Both the position numbers and the translations under genes were made by a program. The notes below the pieces were generated by a model. The model was not told the origin of the DNA and did not search any database. It saw only the letters and a list, made by a program, of their open reading frames with translations. From NCBI GenBank assembly GCA_964489695.1, contig CAZAZP010000014.1:1-26268 (forward strand): 26,268 bases of DNA, read 5' to 3'. Below, piece after piece: positions 1-8,057 of this stretch. This DNA is from CAYUXU01 sp964489695 (GTDB taxonomy: Bacteria; Bacillota_I; Bacilli_A; Erysipelotrichales; Erysipelotrichaceae). Numbering within the stretch: the stretch's first letter is position 1; each line of letters starts with the position of its first letter.

Positions 1-378
1 TTGTTTGGCAGTATCTTCTTCTATGTGTAAACGAGTAATTGCTACTACTTTATTACTTAGCTTTAACAGTCCTTTTTGGCCTAAAGGATAATATTGTTGA
101 GTAATTTGGTAACCTTTGGCTAAATCTGGATAAAAATAACATTTTCGATCAAAGCGTAAAATCGGATCAATCTCCATCTTTAAAGCTAAAGCAGCTTGAA
201 CGGCTAGTTTGACCGCCTTTTGATTAACGGTAGGTAAAGAACCGGGCAAAGCAAAATCTACTAAACCCACTTGACTATTAGGAGCTTGACCAAAAGCAGA
301 ACTCGCTTGGGAAAACATTTTGGTTTTAGTCTTAAGTTCAGCGTGGACTTCCACGCCAATCACGATATCATAATTCAT
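1..378 (-). CDS. gatB: Asp-tRNA(Asn)/Glu-tRNA(Gln) amidotransferase subunit B, 3' end cut by window edge
   Basis: The first 126 codons of GatB are present and the rest lies beyond position 1. The protein opens MNYDIVIGVEVHAELKTKTK, the typical GatB start, followed by the family-like stretches FALPGSLPTVN, FDRKCYFYPDLAKGYQIT and ITRLHIEEDTAKQ. GatB binds the misacylated Glu-tRNA(Gln) or Asp-tRNA(Asn), activates the side-chain carboxyl with ATP and receives ammonia from GatA. The start ATG (376-378) lies inside the end of gatA, an 11-nt overlap, so translation is probably coupled. It is the last visible gene of the minus-strand pcrA-ligA-camS-gatCAB run. The fragment is intact and its truncation is only due to the window. 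Confidence 0.95.
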   Translation of the reverse strand, partial: MNYDIVIGVEVHAELKTKTKMFSQASSAFGQAPNSQVGLVDFALPGSLPTVNQKAVKLAVQAALALKMEIDPILRFDRKCYFYPDLAKGYQITQQYYPLGQKGLLKLSNKVVAITRLHIEEDTAKQ

Positions 379-1762
379 AGCTTTTTCTTCTCTTCATTTC
401 TGGATTTAAACCGACTAATTGTTCCACGGCATAACAGTAATTAAATAGCTTACCTTCTTCAAAAGGTTTGGCGGATAAGTTAACGCCGACTGGCAACCCT
501 TCAATAAAAGTTAAAGGTACAGTAATACTAGGGTAACCAGTCAAATTAGCAAACACCAAACTATTTTCAATAATCAAATTCTCTTTTAAGGAAACTGGTT
601 CTGCTGGACCCTTAATCAGCGCTGGCTTGGCCACATGACCAATTGTTAATAAACAATCTATTTCCGCAAAGGCCGTTTCAAACTCTGAAATAATTAATTG
701 CCGGGCTTTTAAAGCTTGTTGGTATAATTCTCCTTCAGCCTGTTCTAACGCATAATTACCAAAAATTAAGCGTTTCTTAACCGCCCAAGAAAAACCAGCG
801 GTCCGGGTATTTTTCATCACGGCTTGATAAGTCTCACCTGGTAATTGTAAACCAAAGCGTAAGCCATCGAGATTTGCACTATTAGCGGTAGCTTCACTAT
901 TAGCTAAGACATAATATGTGCCTAACATCGCTTCCATCAATTCATCTTTTAACCGAATAAAACGAATAATCGCTCCTTTTTCAGCTAACTGTTTAATTAA
1001 CAAATCCAGTGCAGCTAAATGTTCACCCGTTAATAATTCATAGACATTAGCTAACACGCCAAAAGTGACGTTTTGTAAATCATTAGTTAAATAGCTTTCA
1101 TAATCCTCAACTGGTTTAGTACTACTAGTCAAATCTTTTGGGTCATGACCGGCCAGTACTTGTAATAACTTCGCTGCATCCCGTACATCCCTAGTAAAAT
1201 ACCCGACATGATCGAGCGAAGCGGCGTAAGGAATTACCCCAAAACGCGAAATCCGACCATAAGTTGGCTTCACGCCAACAATACTAAGATATGAAGCAGG
1301 TTTACGAATAGAGTCACCCGTATCACTACCTAAAGCATATTTAATCGCCCCACTAGCTACTAAAGCGGCACTACCCCCACTACTACCACCCGCTACCCGC
1401 GTTAAATCATACGGATTAGCGACCGGGCCAGTCGCTGCTGATAAATTATTTCCTCCCATGGCGAGTTCATCGAGGGAAGTTTTCGCCGCAATAATAAAAC
1501 CAGCTTGTTTTAATTTCTCCACCACTGTCGCATCATAGATTGGTACATAATCAGCTAGTAGTCGACTCGAAGCAGTAGTTTTTAAGCCTTTTGTACAAAT
1601 GTTATCTTTCACCGCGATTAGTGCTTGATAAAATGGCTGCTGCGCTAAAGCTGGATCTAACTCTGCTAGCTGTGGTGCTATTTCAGCATAAGTCACAATC
1701 GCATTTAAAGCTTCATTTTCCTGGCGGATAAATTCCATTTGGCGTTTAATTTGGGGATACAT
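368..1762 (-). CDS. gatA: Asp-tRNA(Asn)/Glu-tRNA(Gln) amidotransferase subunit A (glutaminase)
   Basis: GatA hydrolyses glutamine and channels ammonia to GatB for transamidation of misacylated tRNA. The 464-residue protein is an amidase-signature enzyme. The catalytic Ser-cisSer-Lys triad can be placed at K52 (AVKDNICTKG), S127 (GGSSGGSAA) and S151 (GSDTGDSIRKPAS); the spacing 75 and 24 matches K79/S154/S178 of the staphylococcal enzyme as I recall it. The N terminus is shorter than in many GatA proteins, with about 27 fewer residues before the lysine. The residue before the nucleophilic serine is Asp where Gly is usual. The start ATG overlaps the gatC stop by one base (TAATG) and the TGA stop overlaps gatB by 11 nt, so gatC-gatA-gatB is one translationally coupled unit. 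Confidence 0.96.
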   Translation of the reverse strand: MYPQIKRQMEFIRQENEALNAIVTYAEIAPQLAELDPALAQQPFYQALIAVKDNICTKGLKTTASSRLLADYVPIYDATVVEKLKQAGFIIAAKTSLDELAMGGNNLSAATGPVANPYDLTRVAGGSSGGSAALVASGAIKYALGSDTGDSIRKPASYLSIVGVKPTYGRISRFGVIPYAASLDHVGYFTRDVRDAAKLLQVLAGHDPKDLTSSTKPVEDYESYLTNDLQNVTFGVLANVYELLTGEHLAALDLLIKQLAEKGAIIRFIRLKDELMEAMLGTYYVLANSEATANSANLDGLRFGLQLPGETYQAVMKNTRTAGFSWAVKKRLIFGNYALEQAEGELYQQALKARQLIISEFETAFAEIDCLLTIGHVAKPALIKGPAEPVSLKENLIIENSLVFANLTGYPSITVPLTFIEGLPVGVNLSAKPFEEGKLFNYCYAVEQLVGLNPEMKRRKSYEL

Positions 1763-2043
1763 TATTTAACCACCTGACTAACTACTACTAAATCAGCTTG
1801 TTTATTTTTCGTATTGGCTAATAACTCTTCTACTGGATATTGTTCTTTAACTTCATCTAGCACTAGCTCACTAACTTGATCAGTAAACGGATAGCGTCGT
1901 GGCTTAATCCCTTGGGTATCTAATTGTTTTAAGGGGGCCAGGATTGGTTTTAAGCCCTCTAGTTCTTGGGCCATCAACTCCACTTCGGCATCACTTAATT
2001 CAATCATCAAATTGTCAGTTAGTTGCTTAATTAATTGCTTCAT
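1762..2043 (-). CDS. gatC: Asp-tRNA(Asn)/Glu-tRNA(Gln) amidotransferase subunit C
   Basis: This 93-residue protein is the small GatC subunit that wraps around GatA and stabilises the GatAB interface. It has no catalytic residues. The N-terminal helix region (LTDNLMIELSDAEVELMAQELEGL) and the later PRRYPFTDQVSELVLDEVKEQYPVEELLANTKN match the GatC pattern of a helical start followed by a proline-rich linker. Position directly upstream of gatA, with a 1-nt stop/start overlap, supports the call. The start ATG follows an AAGGAG ribosome site that itself overlaps the stop codon of the upstream lipoprotein gene, so gatC is read from the pcrA-operon message. Confidence 0.93.
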   Translation of the reverse strand: MKQLIKQLTDNLMIELSDAEVELMAQELEGLKPILAPLKQLDTQGIKPRRYPFTDQVSELVLDEVKEQYPVEELLANTKNKQADLVVVSQVVK

Positions 2044-2052
2044 GTTTACTCC

Positions 2053-3108
2053 TTAATCTAAAACGATTTTATTAATCGTAGTGCTGTTCGCTTCTTTTCT
2101 TAAAACTACTAAGGTTTTTTCAAAGTTTTTAATTTCGGTAATAATTAATAAATCCTCCGGAAATTCAGTTAATAGCGTCATCAGGTATTCTGTTAATACA
2201 TAGATCTCAGTATAAGTCTTCGCCGCTAAAGTTATCGATATTTTTAGTTTTGTTGCGACGTTAGCTTGATAAGTCGCTTTCCCGATAATACTAAGGTTTT
2301 CTGGCACGTAGTTAAGGACAGCCCGCTTTAATACTAAAAATTGATTATAAACGACTTTATCTTTACCACTAGCCACATCGGTAGGGACTAAAGCGGTAGA
2401 TTCATTATAAGGCGTGAATTGACCACTTCGACCATCAAATAAACCTTCGGCGATAACCCGCCCGGTTAAGGCATTATCTGTGGCTGAATCATCGTAAATG
2501 ATAATACAAATCGGTGTATCAAATAAACCCGGTAAGCCATGAAAATAACTTGATAATAATAGGCCAGCATTACTTGCAAAATTATAGAGCTTATCTTCCG
2601 CAATCGTAACAAGTTGATCTTTATCATCCGTTATCCGACTCCGAACCACGAGTGCTAACGTCACGCCAGCGATTTTTTGGCTTTCATTAATATTCTTAAA
2701 GTTAATTTCAAAAATATCGTTAATAATGACGGGTCCCGTCACGGTCTTATTATTACCAATATCAAACACCGTATCTGCTTTCGGGTTTAAGCCAGTCGGA
2801 TTTTTTTCACTATCGCGATTAACTAATGCCAATAAATCATCACCATAACTTTTCAGTAAACTACCTTCATGTAACACATATTTACTAGGGGAAAAGTGAA
2901 CTTTTGAGTGTTCAATCATTTTCTGACCGATATCTAAAAAGTTACGAGCATGGTGAAAGTAACGTAATTCCGAGGGTTCAAAAGGAATCGCTACCGAATA
3001 CGCAGTACTATCATAACTATGAATAATTAAATCGGTCTCTGGTTCATTAGTGGTGCAACCCGCTATCAATAAAAGTAGGCTTAAGCTTAAACATACTATT
3101 TTTCTCAT
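2053..3108 (-). CDS. camS: CamS-family sex-pheromone-precursor lipoprotein
   Basis: A 351-residue exported lipoprotein. Residues 1-17 form a short signal peptide ending in the lipobox LIAGC, with the lipidated cysteine at residue 18. The rest is a globular extracytoplasmic domain (examples: TGVILALVVRSRITDDK-like strand near residue 150, YFHGLPGLFDTPICIIIYDD near 190). CamS proteins are the precursors whose cleaved signal peptide gives the cAM373-type pheromone in enterococci and staphylococci; the role of the mature lipoprotein is unclear. The strongest evidence is context: in Bacillus relatives this family sits between ligA and gatC, exactly as here. The start overlaps the ligA stop (ATGA, 4 nt). 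Whether the signal peptide is a pheromone in this organism cannot be told. Confidence 0.82.
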   Translation of the reverse strand: MRKIVCLSLSLLLLIAGCTTNEPETDLIIHSYDSTAYSVAIPFEPSELRYFHHARNFLDIGQKMIEHSKVHFSPSKYVLHEGSLLKSYGDDLLALVNRDSEKNPTGLNPKADTVFDIGNNKTVTGPVIINDIFEINFKNINESQKIAGVTLALVVRSRITDDKDQLVTIAEDKLYNFASNAGLLLSSYFHGLPGLFDTPICIIIYDDSATDNALTGRVIAEGLFDGRSGQFTPYNESTALVPTDVASGKDKVVYNQFLVLKRAVLNYVPENLSIIGKATYQANVATKLKISITLAAKTYTEIYVLTEYLMTLLTEFPEDLLIITEIKNFEKTLVVLRKEANSTTINKIVLD

Positions 3109-5087
3109 AATTTCTCTAACTCCTGCATTAACTCGGTTTCAGACATTGTCTTAACATTTAAAGCGATAGCTTTACTTAACTTTGAGCCCGCACTTGCCCC
3201 ATAAACCACCAAATCAGTTTGAGATGAAACGGTTGAAGTTACTTTCGCGCCTAAAGCCGTTAATCTTTCAGTCAAGGCTTTCCGATCATAACTAGTAAAG
3301 GTACCAGTAATCACCATAGTTAACCCAGAAAAGCGAGACTCTATAGTAGTTTTAACTAGATAAGTAGGCTTGACCCCTAATTCATTTAAGGTCTTAATCA
3401 TTCTAACATTCGCGGGATGATTTAAAAAGTCCCAGATTAGCTCTGCCGTAATCGGTCCGATATCCGGTAACTCAGCTAATTCCGTTTGGGTAGCAGTTAA
3501 TAGCTGCTCAATACTTTGGTAATAATCTGCTAAAACTTTACTAGTATTGGCTCCAACTTGACGAATTCCTAAAGCGGCTAAATATTTATCCAAGCTTTGC
3601 GTTTTAGAAGCTTCTATGGCAGCTAATAGTTTATCGACCGACCGTTCTTTATAACCAGGTAAGGCTAAAAGTTGTTCGCGATGACCTTTTAACCGATAAA
3701 TATCTTCTAAACTGGTTAAAAAACCTAAAGAATAAAATTGTTCGACCCGTTTTTCACCTAAACCATCAATATCCATCATATCGCGACTCGAAAAATGAAT
3801 AATCGATTGCGTAACTCGAGCGGGACAATCATTATTTAAACAATAATAATCCGCTTCATCTGGATAACGAACTAACGGTTGAAAACAACGCGGACAAACC
3901 TTAGGAAACTCATAAGGTACTTGACTACCATCCCGGAGTTCTTTAATACTACCCGTAACTTTCGGAATAATATCACCCGCTTTTAACACAACCACCGTAT
4001 CGTTAATCCGAATATCATTTTTTTCAATGTAATCAGCGTTATGGAGTTGCGCATTAGAAACTTTTGTTCCCGCTAGTTCCACCGTGGCTAAGCGAGCATT
4101 GGGCGTAACCCGTCCTGTGCGCCCAACCGTCACCTCAATCGCTAATAATTTAGTTGTTTTTTCTTCAGCCGGAAATTTATAAGCAATCGCCCATTTCGGA
4201 GCGCGACCAGTATAACCTAATTCGACTTGTTGGTTTAAATCATCGACCTTAACGACGATGCCATCAATTTCATATGGTAAATCATGGCGTTTAGCTTGCA
4301 TTTGTTGGACAAAATCCCAGACCTCTGCCATCGAATCGGCTTGAATAATATCCGGATTAACACTAAAACCTAAAGATTTTAACCAGGTTAAACTTGCATA
4401 ATGACTATTAATCCCTAACTCTAAAGCGGCTGGTACGTGATACCAAAAAGCATCCAGCGCCCGTTGACTCGTCAATTTCGCATCTTTCATCCGAATACTA
4501 CCCGCGGCCGCATTACGCGGATTAGCGAATATAGCCAGGTTTTGTTGCTCTCTTAAGGCATTTAGCGTAGCGAACTGGGCTTTACTTAAATAGACTTCAC
4601 CCCGAATTTCAATCGCTCTTAAATCACTAATTATTTTAGGCAGCGATTTAATCGTTAAAACATTATGGGTAACATCTTCACCATACTCACCATCACCTCG
4701 GGTGATGCCTTGTTTAAATTGACCTTGTTCATAAGAAATCGCCATCGCTAAACCATCAATTTTCAGTTCCACCACATAGCGACAGTCTTTAACTACCGCC
4801 CGAACTTTGCGATCAAAGTCCCATAAATCAGCTTCACTAAAAGCATTGTCAAGCGATAACATCGGGACCGCATGGCGTACTCTTTCTAAATCTGTATCGA
4901 GCTTACTACCGACAGATTCAGTAATAGAATCCGCTTCTTTATATTCCGGATACTTTTGTTCTAAGTCGCGCAACTCCGCTAGTAAAGTATCATATTGTGC
5001 ATCACTGATAGTTGGCGTATCCAAAGTGTAATATTCATAAGCATGTTTTTTTAGCAACGCTTGGAGTTGTTTCATTCGAGCTAGCAT
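3105..5087 (-). CDS. ligA: NAD+-dependent DNA ligase LigA
   Basis: LigA seals nicks in replication and repair using NAD+. Domain order is complete: Ia NAD-binding helices (HAYEYYTLDTPTISDAQYD), adenylation domain with the catalytic lysine in LKIDG near residue 109, OB fold (GRTGRVTPNARL), a four-cysteine zinc finger (CPRCF ... CLNNDC near 405-425), helix-hairpin-helix repeats, and a C-terminal BRCT domain (GLTMVITGTF ... VVYGASAGSKLSKA). I place the start at the ATG ending at 5087 because AAGGA lies 8 nt upstream. An ATG 9 nt further upstream (5094-5096) is in frame but sits directly on that AAGGA. With my start the protein has 660 residues, a normal size. The gene begins 1 nt after the pcrA stop and its own TGA stop overlaps camS. 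Confidence 0.97.
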   Translation of the reverse strand: MLARMKQLQALLKKHAYEYYTLDTPTISDAQYDTLLAELRDLEQKYPEYKEADSITESVGSKLDTDLERVRHAVPMLSLDNAFSEADLWDFDRKVRAVVKDCRYVVELKIDGLAMAISYEQGQFKQGITRGDGEYGEDVTHNVLTIKSLPKIISDLRAIEIRGEVYLSKAQFATLNALREQQNLAIFANPRNAAAGSIRMKDAKLTSQRALDAFWYHVPAALELGINSHYASLTWLKSLGFSVNPDIIQADSMAEVWDFVQQMQAKRHDLPYEIDGIVVKVDDLNQQVELGYTGRAPKWAIAYKFPAEEKTTKLLAIEVTVGRTGRVTPNARLATVELAGTKVSNAQLHNADYIEKNDIRINDTVVVLKAGDIIPKVTGSIKELRDGSQVPYEFPKVCPRCFQPLVRYPDEADYYCLNNDCPARVTQSIIHFSSRDMMDIDGLGEKRVEQFYSLGFLTSLEDIYRLKGHREQLLALPGYKERSVDKLLAAIEASKTQSLDKYLAALGIRQVGANTSKVLADYYQSIEQLLTATQTELAELPDIGPITAELIWDFLNHPANVRMIKTLNELGVKPTYLVKTTIESRFSGLTMVITGTFTSYDRKALTERLTALGAKVTSTVSSQTDLVVYGASAGSKLSKAIALNVKTMSETELMQELEKL

Positions 5088-5088
5088 C

Positions 5089-7212
5089 TTAATCATCCTT
5101 CTTTGAAATTGATTGATGGTGGATATTTAATTTCTTAGTTCCATGCGGAAAAGCAAATGCGATCTTGGCGATATTATCGGTTAATTCAATAATAACTCCT
5201 TCCCCAAATAATTTATGTTCGATCCGATCATTTGGCCGATATTGAATTGAACCGTTAGTAATCAAATCTAGTTCACTACTTAAAAATGAACTCTCACCTA
5301 AGCTATCAGGTCGAGCACCACTATGTTTAATATAGGCTTCATCAACTTCTTGAATAAAGCGGCTAGTAATTCGCGGCCGATCTAAAACAAAGTTAAAGCC
5401 ACTGCTATCGGTTAAAAATAATTGTTGGCGGGCTCGGGTAAAAGCCACATAAGCTAAGCGCCTTTCTTCTTCTAACCCCCCCAGTCCTTCACTTAAGGTT
5501 CTTTCGCTCGGGAACGCTCCTTCACTCATCCCGACCACGAAAACGTAATCAAACTCTAAACCCTTTGCGGCGTGAATCGTCATTAATTGCACATAACTAC
5601 CAGTAGGTTCCGCATTGGTATCCACATACAAACTAACCAGCTGTAAATATTCATTTAATGTGCCTTCTGGATGCGTCGCTTTAAATACTTCCATATCATT
5701 CATTAATTCTTTTAAGTTTTCTAACCGGTCAGTTTCTTGATTGATTTGTAAGATGTTTTGATAACCTGTTTGGGTTAAAACTTCTTGTAATAACTCACTC
5801 ACACTTAACTCGTGTTGCTTAGCTCGTAACGCTAAGATAATTTTAACGAACTGTTCTATTTGAGCTTGCATCTTAGTCGGAAACGTCATTTGTTGGATAG
5901 CTTCAAATAAAGATACTTGTCTAGCGTTAGCTTCAGCTTCAATTCGCTCTAAAGTCTTTTCACCAATCCCACGTTTAGGAGCGTTAATAACCCGCAAGAA
6001 AGCTAAATCATCCCCAATACTAATTAAACGCAAATAACTTAAGGCGTCTTTAACTTCTAACCGGTCATAAAATCGAACACCACCAAAGATAACGTAAGGA
6101 ATACTTAAATCTAACAAGCCTTTTTCCACAAACCTCGATAAATAATTTGACCGATATAAGATCGCGATTTGGCGGAAGTTAATCCCTTGACTACCAAGTT
6201 CTTTAATTTTTGTTCCAATCCAGAAAGCTTCGTGTTCTTGTGAGCTCGCACAAAAATGCTCAATTAGTTCTCCCGCTGCTTGTTTTGTAAACAAATCTTT
6301 CGCAATCCGATTTAAGTTATTTTCAATTAAACTATTAGCCCCACTTAAAATATTTTGGGTCGAGCGGTAATTCTCATTTAAAACGATTGTTTCAAGCTCG
6401 GGGAAATCCTTGGCTAAATTTAAAATAATCTTAATATCAGCGCCTCGCCAAGAGTAAATCGTTTGATCAGGGTCACCAACTACACATAACTGATTAGACT
6501 GACCAACTAATAATTTAATTAATTCATATTGCACTTGATCAATATCTTGGAACTCATCGACGTGGATATAATTAAAACGATACTGCCATTTCTGTAATCG
6601 TTCTGGAAATCCTGATAAAATTTTAACCGTCACTAACAGTAAATCATCAAAATCTAAGGCCATTAATTCATGAAGTTGTTTTTCATAATATTGATAAGCT
6701 AAAGCTTTTTTAACTTCTAGTTCCGCTTTACCCGCTAAATGTATGGCTTGTGAGACACTAATTCCCGCCCCTTTATTATTACTAATATAGCTCAGACAAC
6801 TATAGTAACTATATATTTGATTACTTAAGCCCACTTCTTTATAGGCTTTTTTAATAATAACTTTTTGGTCTTCTTGATCCATGACGGTAAAATTACGCGG
6901 ATAATTAAGTGCTACGATATCTTCTCTTAAGATTCTGACACATAAGGCATGAATCGTTGAAATATGCATCCCACTGCTACCATCTTTTAACAGCTGATAC
7001 AGCCGTTGTTTCATTTCATTAGTAGCTTTATTGGTGAACGTAATCGCTAAAATATTCCGCGGGCTAACTCCAATTTCTTGCACTAAATATGCCATTTTCG
7101 TCGTTAAAACTCGGGTCTTCCCACTGCCTGCCCCAGCAATGATTCTAAGCTGTTGACTGAGTGAAGTGATTGCCGCTTTTTGATTTGGATTTAAATTCTC
7201 TAATAATTTCAC
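5089..7212 (-). CDS. pcrA: UvrD/PcrA-type superfamily 1 DNA helicase
   Basis: A 707-residue 3'-5' SF1A helicase, first gene of the run to gatB. Visible motifs: Q motif LNPNQKAAI (residues 7-15), Walker A GAGSGKT (27-33), motif Ia ITFTNKATNEM (58-68), motif II DEFQD (220-224), motif III VVGDPDQTIYSWRGA, motif IV LNENYRST, motif V TIHAAKGLEFDYVF, motif VI VAFTRARQQL. The C terminus (EHKLFGEGVIIEL...KKLNIHH) resembles the Tudor-like RNA-polymerase-binding domain of PcrA. Pairing with ligA favours PcrA over RecB-like or Rep relatives. The start is GTG (7210-7212) with GAGGT at good spacing. The known Bacillus neighbour pcrB is absent; a divergent pseudouridine synthase gene lies upstream instead. 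Confidence 0.96.
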   Translation of the reverse strand: MKLLENLNPNQKAAITSLSQQLRIIAGAGSGKTRVLTTKMAYLVQEIGVSPRNILAITFTNKATNEMKQRLYQLLKDGSSGMHISTIHALCVRILREDIVALNYPRNFTVMDQEDQKVIIKKAYKEVGLSNQIYSYYSCLSYISNNKGAGISVSQAIHLAGKAELEVKKALAYQYYEKQLHELMALDFDDLLLVTVKILSGFPERLQKWQYRFNYIHVDEFQDIDQVQYELIKLLVGQSNQLCVVGDPDQTIYSWRGADIKIILNLAKDFPELETIVLNENYRSTQNILSGANSLIENNLNRIAKDLFTKQAAGELIEHFCASSQEHEAFWIGTKIKELGSQGINFRQIAILYRSNYLSRFVEKGLLDLSIPYVIFGGVRFYDRLEVKDALSYLRLISIGDDLAFLRVINAPKRGIGEKTLERIEAEANARQVSLFEAIQQMTFPTKMQAQIEQFVKIILALRAKQHELSVSELLQEVLTQTGYQNILQINQETDRLENLKELMNDMEVFKATHPEGTLNEYLQLVSLYVDTNAEPTGSYVQLMTIHAAKGLEFDYVFVVGMSEGAFPSERTLSEGLGGLEEERRLAYVAFTRARQQLFLTDSSGFNFVLDRPRITSRFIQEVDEAYIKHSGARPDSLGESSFLSSELDLITNGSIQYRPNDRIEHKLFGEGVIIELTDNIAKIAFAFPHGTKKLNIHHQSISKKDD

Positions 7213-7230
7213 TTAGTTACCTCATCTTTT

Positions 7231-7239
7231 ATTATAACA
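7231..7239 (-). promoter_or_regulatory. Extended -10 promoter for the pcrA-ligA-camS-gatCAB run
   Basis: On the minus strand the 9-mer TGTTATAAT (TGn plus perfect -10) lies about 20 nt before the pcrA GTG. There is no good -35 hexamer at 16-18 nt, so this reads as an extended -10 promoter. No other promoter is obvious between pcrA and gatB, where gaps are absent or under 10 nt. The start of transcription would leave a very short leader. Confidence 0.6.
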
Positions 7240-7318
7240 AAATCAACCCCAGGTTTATAGTTTTAACTGTTATAATAACTATGGTAATTTTAAATCTCCG
7301 CTTTAAAAATCAAAGCCA

Positions 7319-7327
7319 TGTTATAAT
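7319..7327 (+). promoter_or_regulatory. Extended -10 promoter for the rluA-family/vanY-like pair
   Basis: TGTTATAAT, identical to the 9-mer used by pcrA on the other strand, ends 31 nt before the start codon of the pseudouridine synthase. No convincing -35 is present. A second copy of the same 9-mer on the plus strand at 7268-7276 could be an alternative upstream promoter. It is flanked by the inverted repeat ATAGTT (7257-7262) and AACTAT (7277-7282). This 146-nt divergent gap holds nothing else I can identify. Confidence 0.55.
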
Positions 7328-7358
7328 AGGGCGGATGAATTACTGTCGGGAGTCCAGA

Positions 7359-8057
7359 ATGAAAATTCCAATTATTTTTGAAGACAACCATTTATTAGTG
7401 GTCGAAAAACCACCTAATCTTTTATCACAAGCTGACCAAACGCAGGATGATGATTTATTAACCTTACTAAAAGCTTATCTGGTAAGAAAATACCAAAAAC
7501 CTAATCAAGCTTTTCTCGCCCTAGTCCAGCGTTTAGATCGACCAGTTGGTGGGGTCTTAGTTTTAGCCAAAACTTCAAAAGCTGCGAAACGCCTAAACCA
7601 ACAACAAACCCAACAAGCCTTTACTAAAACTTATTTAGCCATTGTGCAAGGCGTACCCGATCCTTTAAAAGCTCAGCTAACTGATTATTTATTTAAAGAT
7701 ACTAAAAACAATCTTGTCAAAACAACAACTGCGAAGCTAGGAAAACGAGCTGAATTAGCTTATCAAGTCCTAGCCAGCACCCAACAATTATCATTAATTA
7801 AGATTCAACTGTTAACTGGGCGCTCCCACCAAATTCGTGTGCAATTAGCCAGTCGTAACTATCCCTTATGGGGCGACCAACGCTATAACCCTAACGCTAC
7901 TGCTGGTGAACAGATAGCGTTATGGTCTAGTCAACTGAGCTTTAATCATCCTACCACCCAAGCTGAATTAACCTTTAATAGCCTCCCGAAAATGGGCTAT
8001 CCTTGGTCATTATTTGAAAGGAATATTTATGAGAACTTATCGTTATCGAAAGACTAA
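7359..8057 (+). CDS. RluA/RluD-family RNA pseudouridine synthase, short form without S4 domain
   Basis: The enzyme isomerises a uridine in rRNA or tRNA to pseudouridine. The 232-residue protein has the RluA-family core: IIFEDNHLLVVEKPPNLLSQ at the N terminus, the catalytic aspartate D60 in QRLDRPVGGVLVLAKT, and the binding motif LTGRSHQIRVQLAS. It lacks the N-terminal S4 RNA-binding domain of RluC/RluD, so the target site cannot be predicted. An in-frame upstream extension is open to 7170, but the real start is ATG 7359: GGGAG lies 6 nt upstream and homology begins at MKIPIIFEDN. Its last 29 nt overlap the start of the next gene, in another frame, so translation is probably coupled. Confidence 0.92.
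   Translation: MKIPIIFEDNHLLVVEKPPNLLSQADQTQDDDLLTLLKAYLVRKYQKPNQAFLALVQRLDRPVGGVLVLAKTSKAAKRLNQQQTQQAFTKTYLAIVQGVPDPLKAQLTDYLFKDTKNNLVKTTTAKLGKRAELAYQVLASTQQLSLIKIQLLTGRSHQIRVQLASRNYPLWGDQRYNPNATAGEQIALWSSQLSFNHPTTQAELTFNSLPKMGYPWSLFERNIYENLSLSKD

Noticed and set aside
4807..5031. Short plus-strand frame inside ligA
   Set aside because: It is the antisense of a well-conserved LigA region, with no promoter or ribosome site.
7170..7358. Long N-terminal extension of the pseudouridine synthase
   Set aside because: The extension runs over the promoter and the pcrA start, has no ribosome site, and homology begins at the ATG at 7359.
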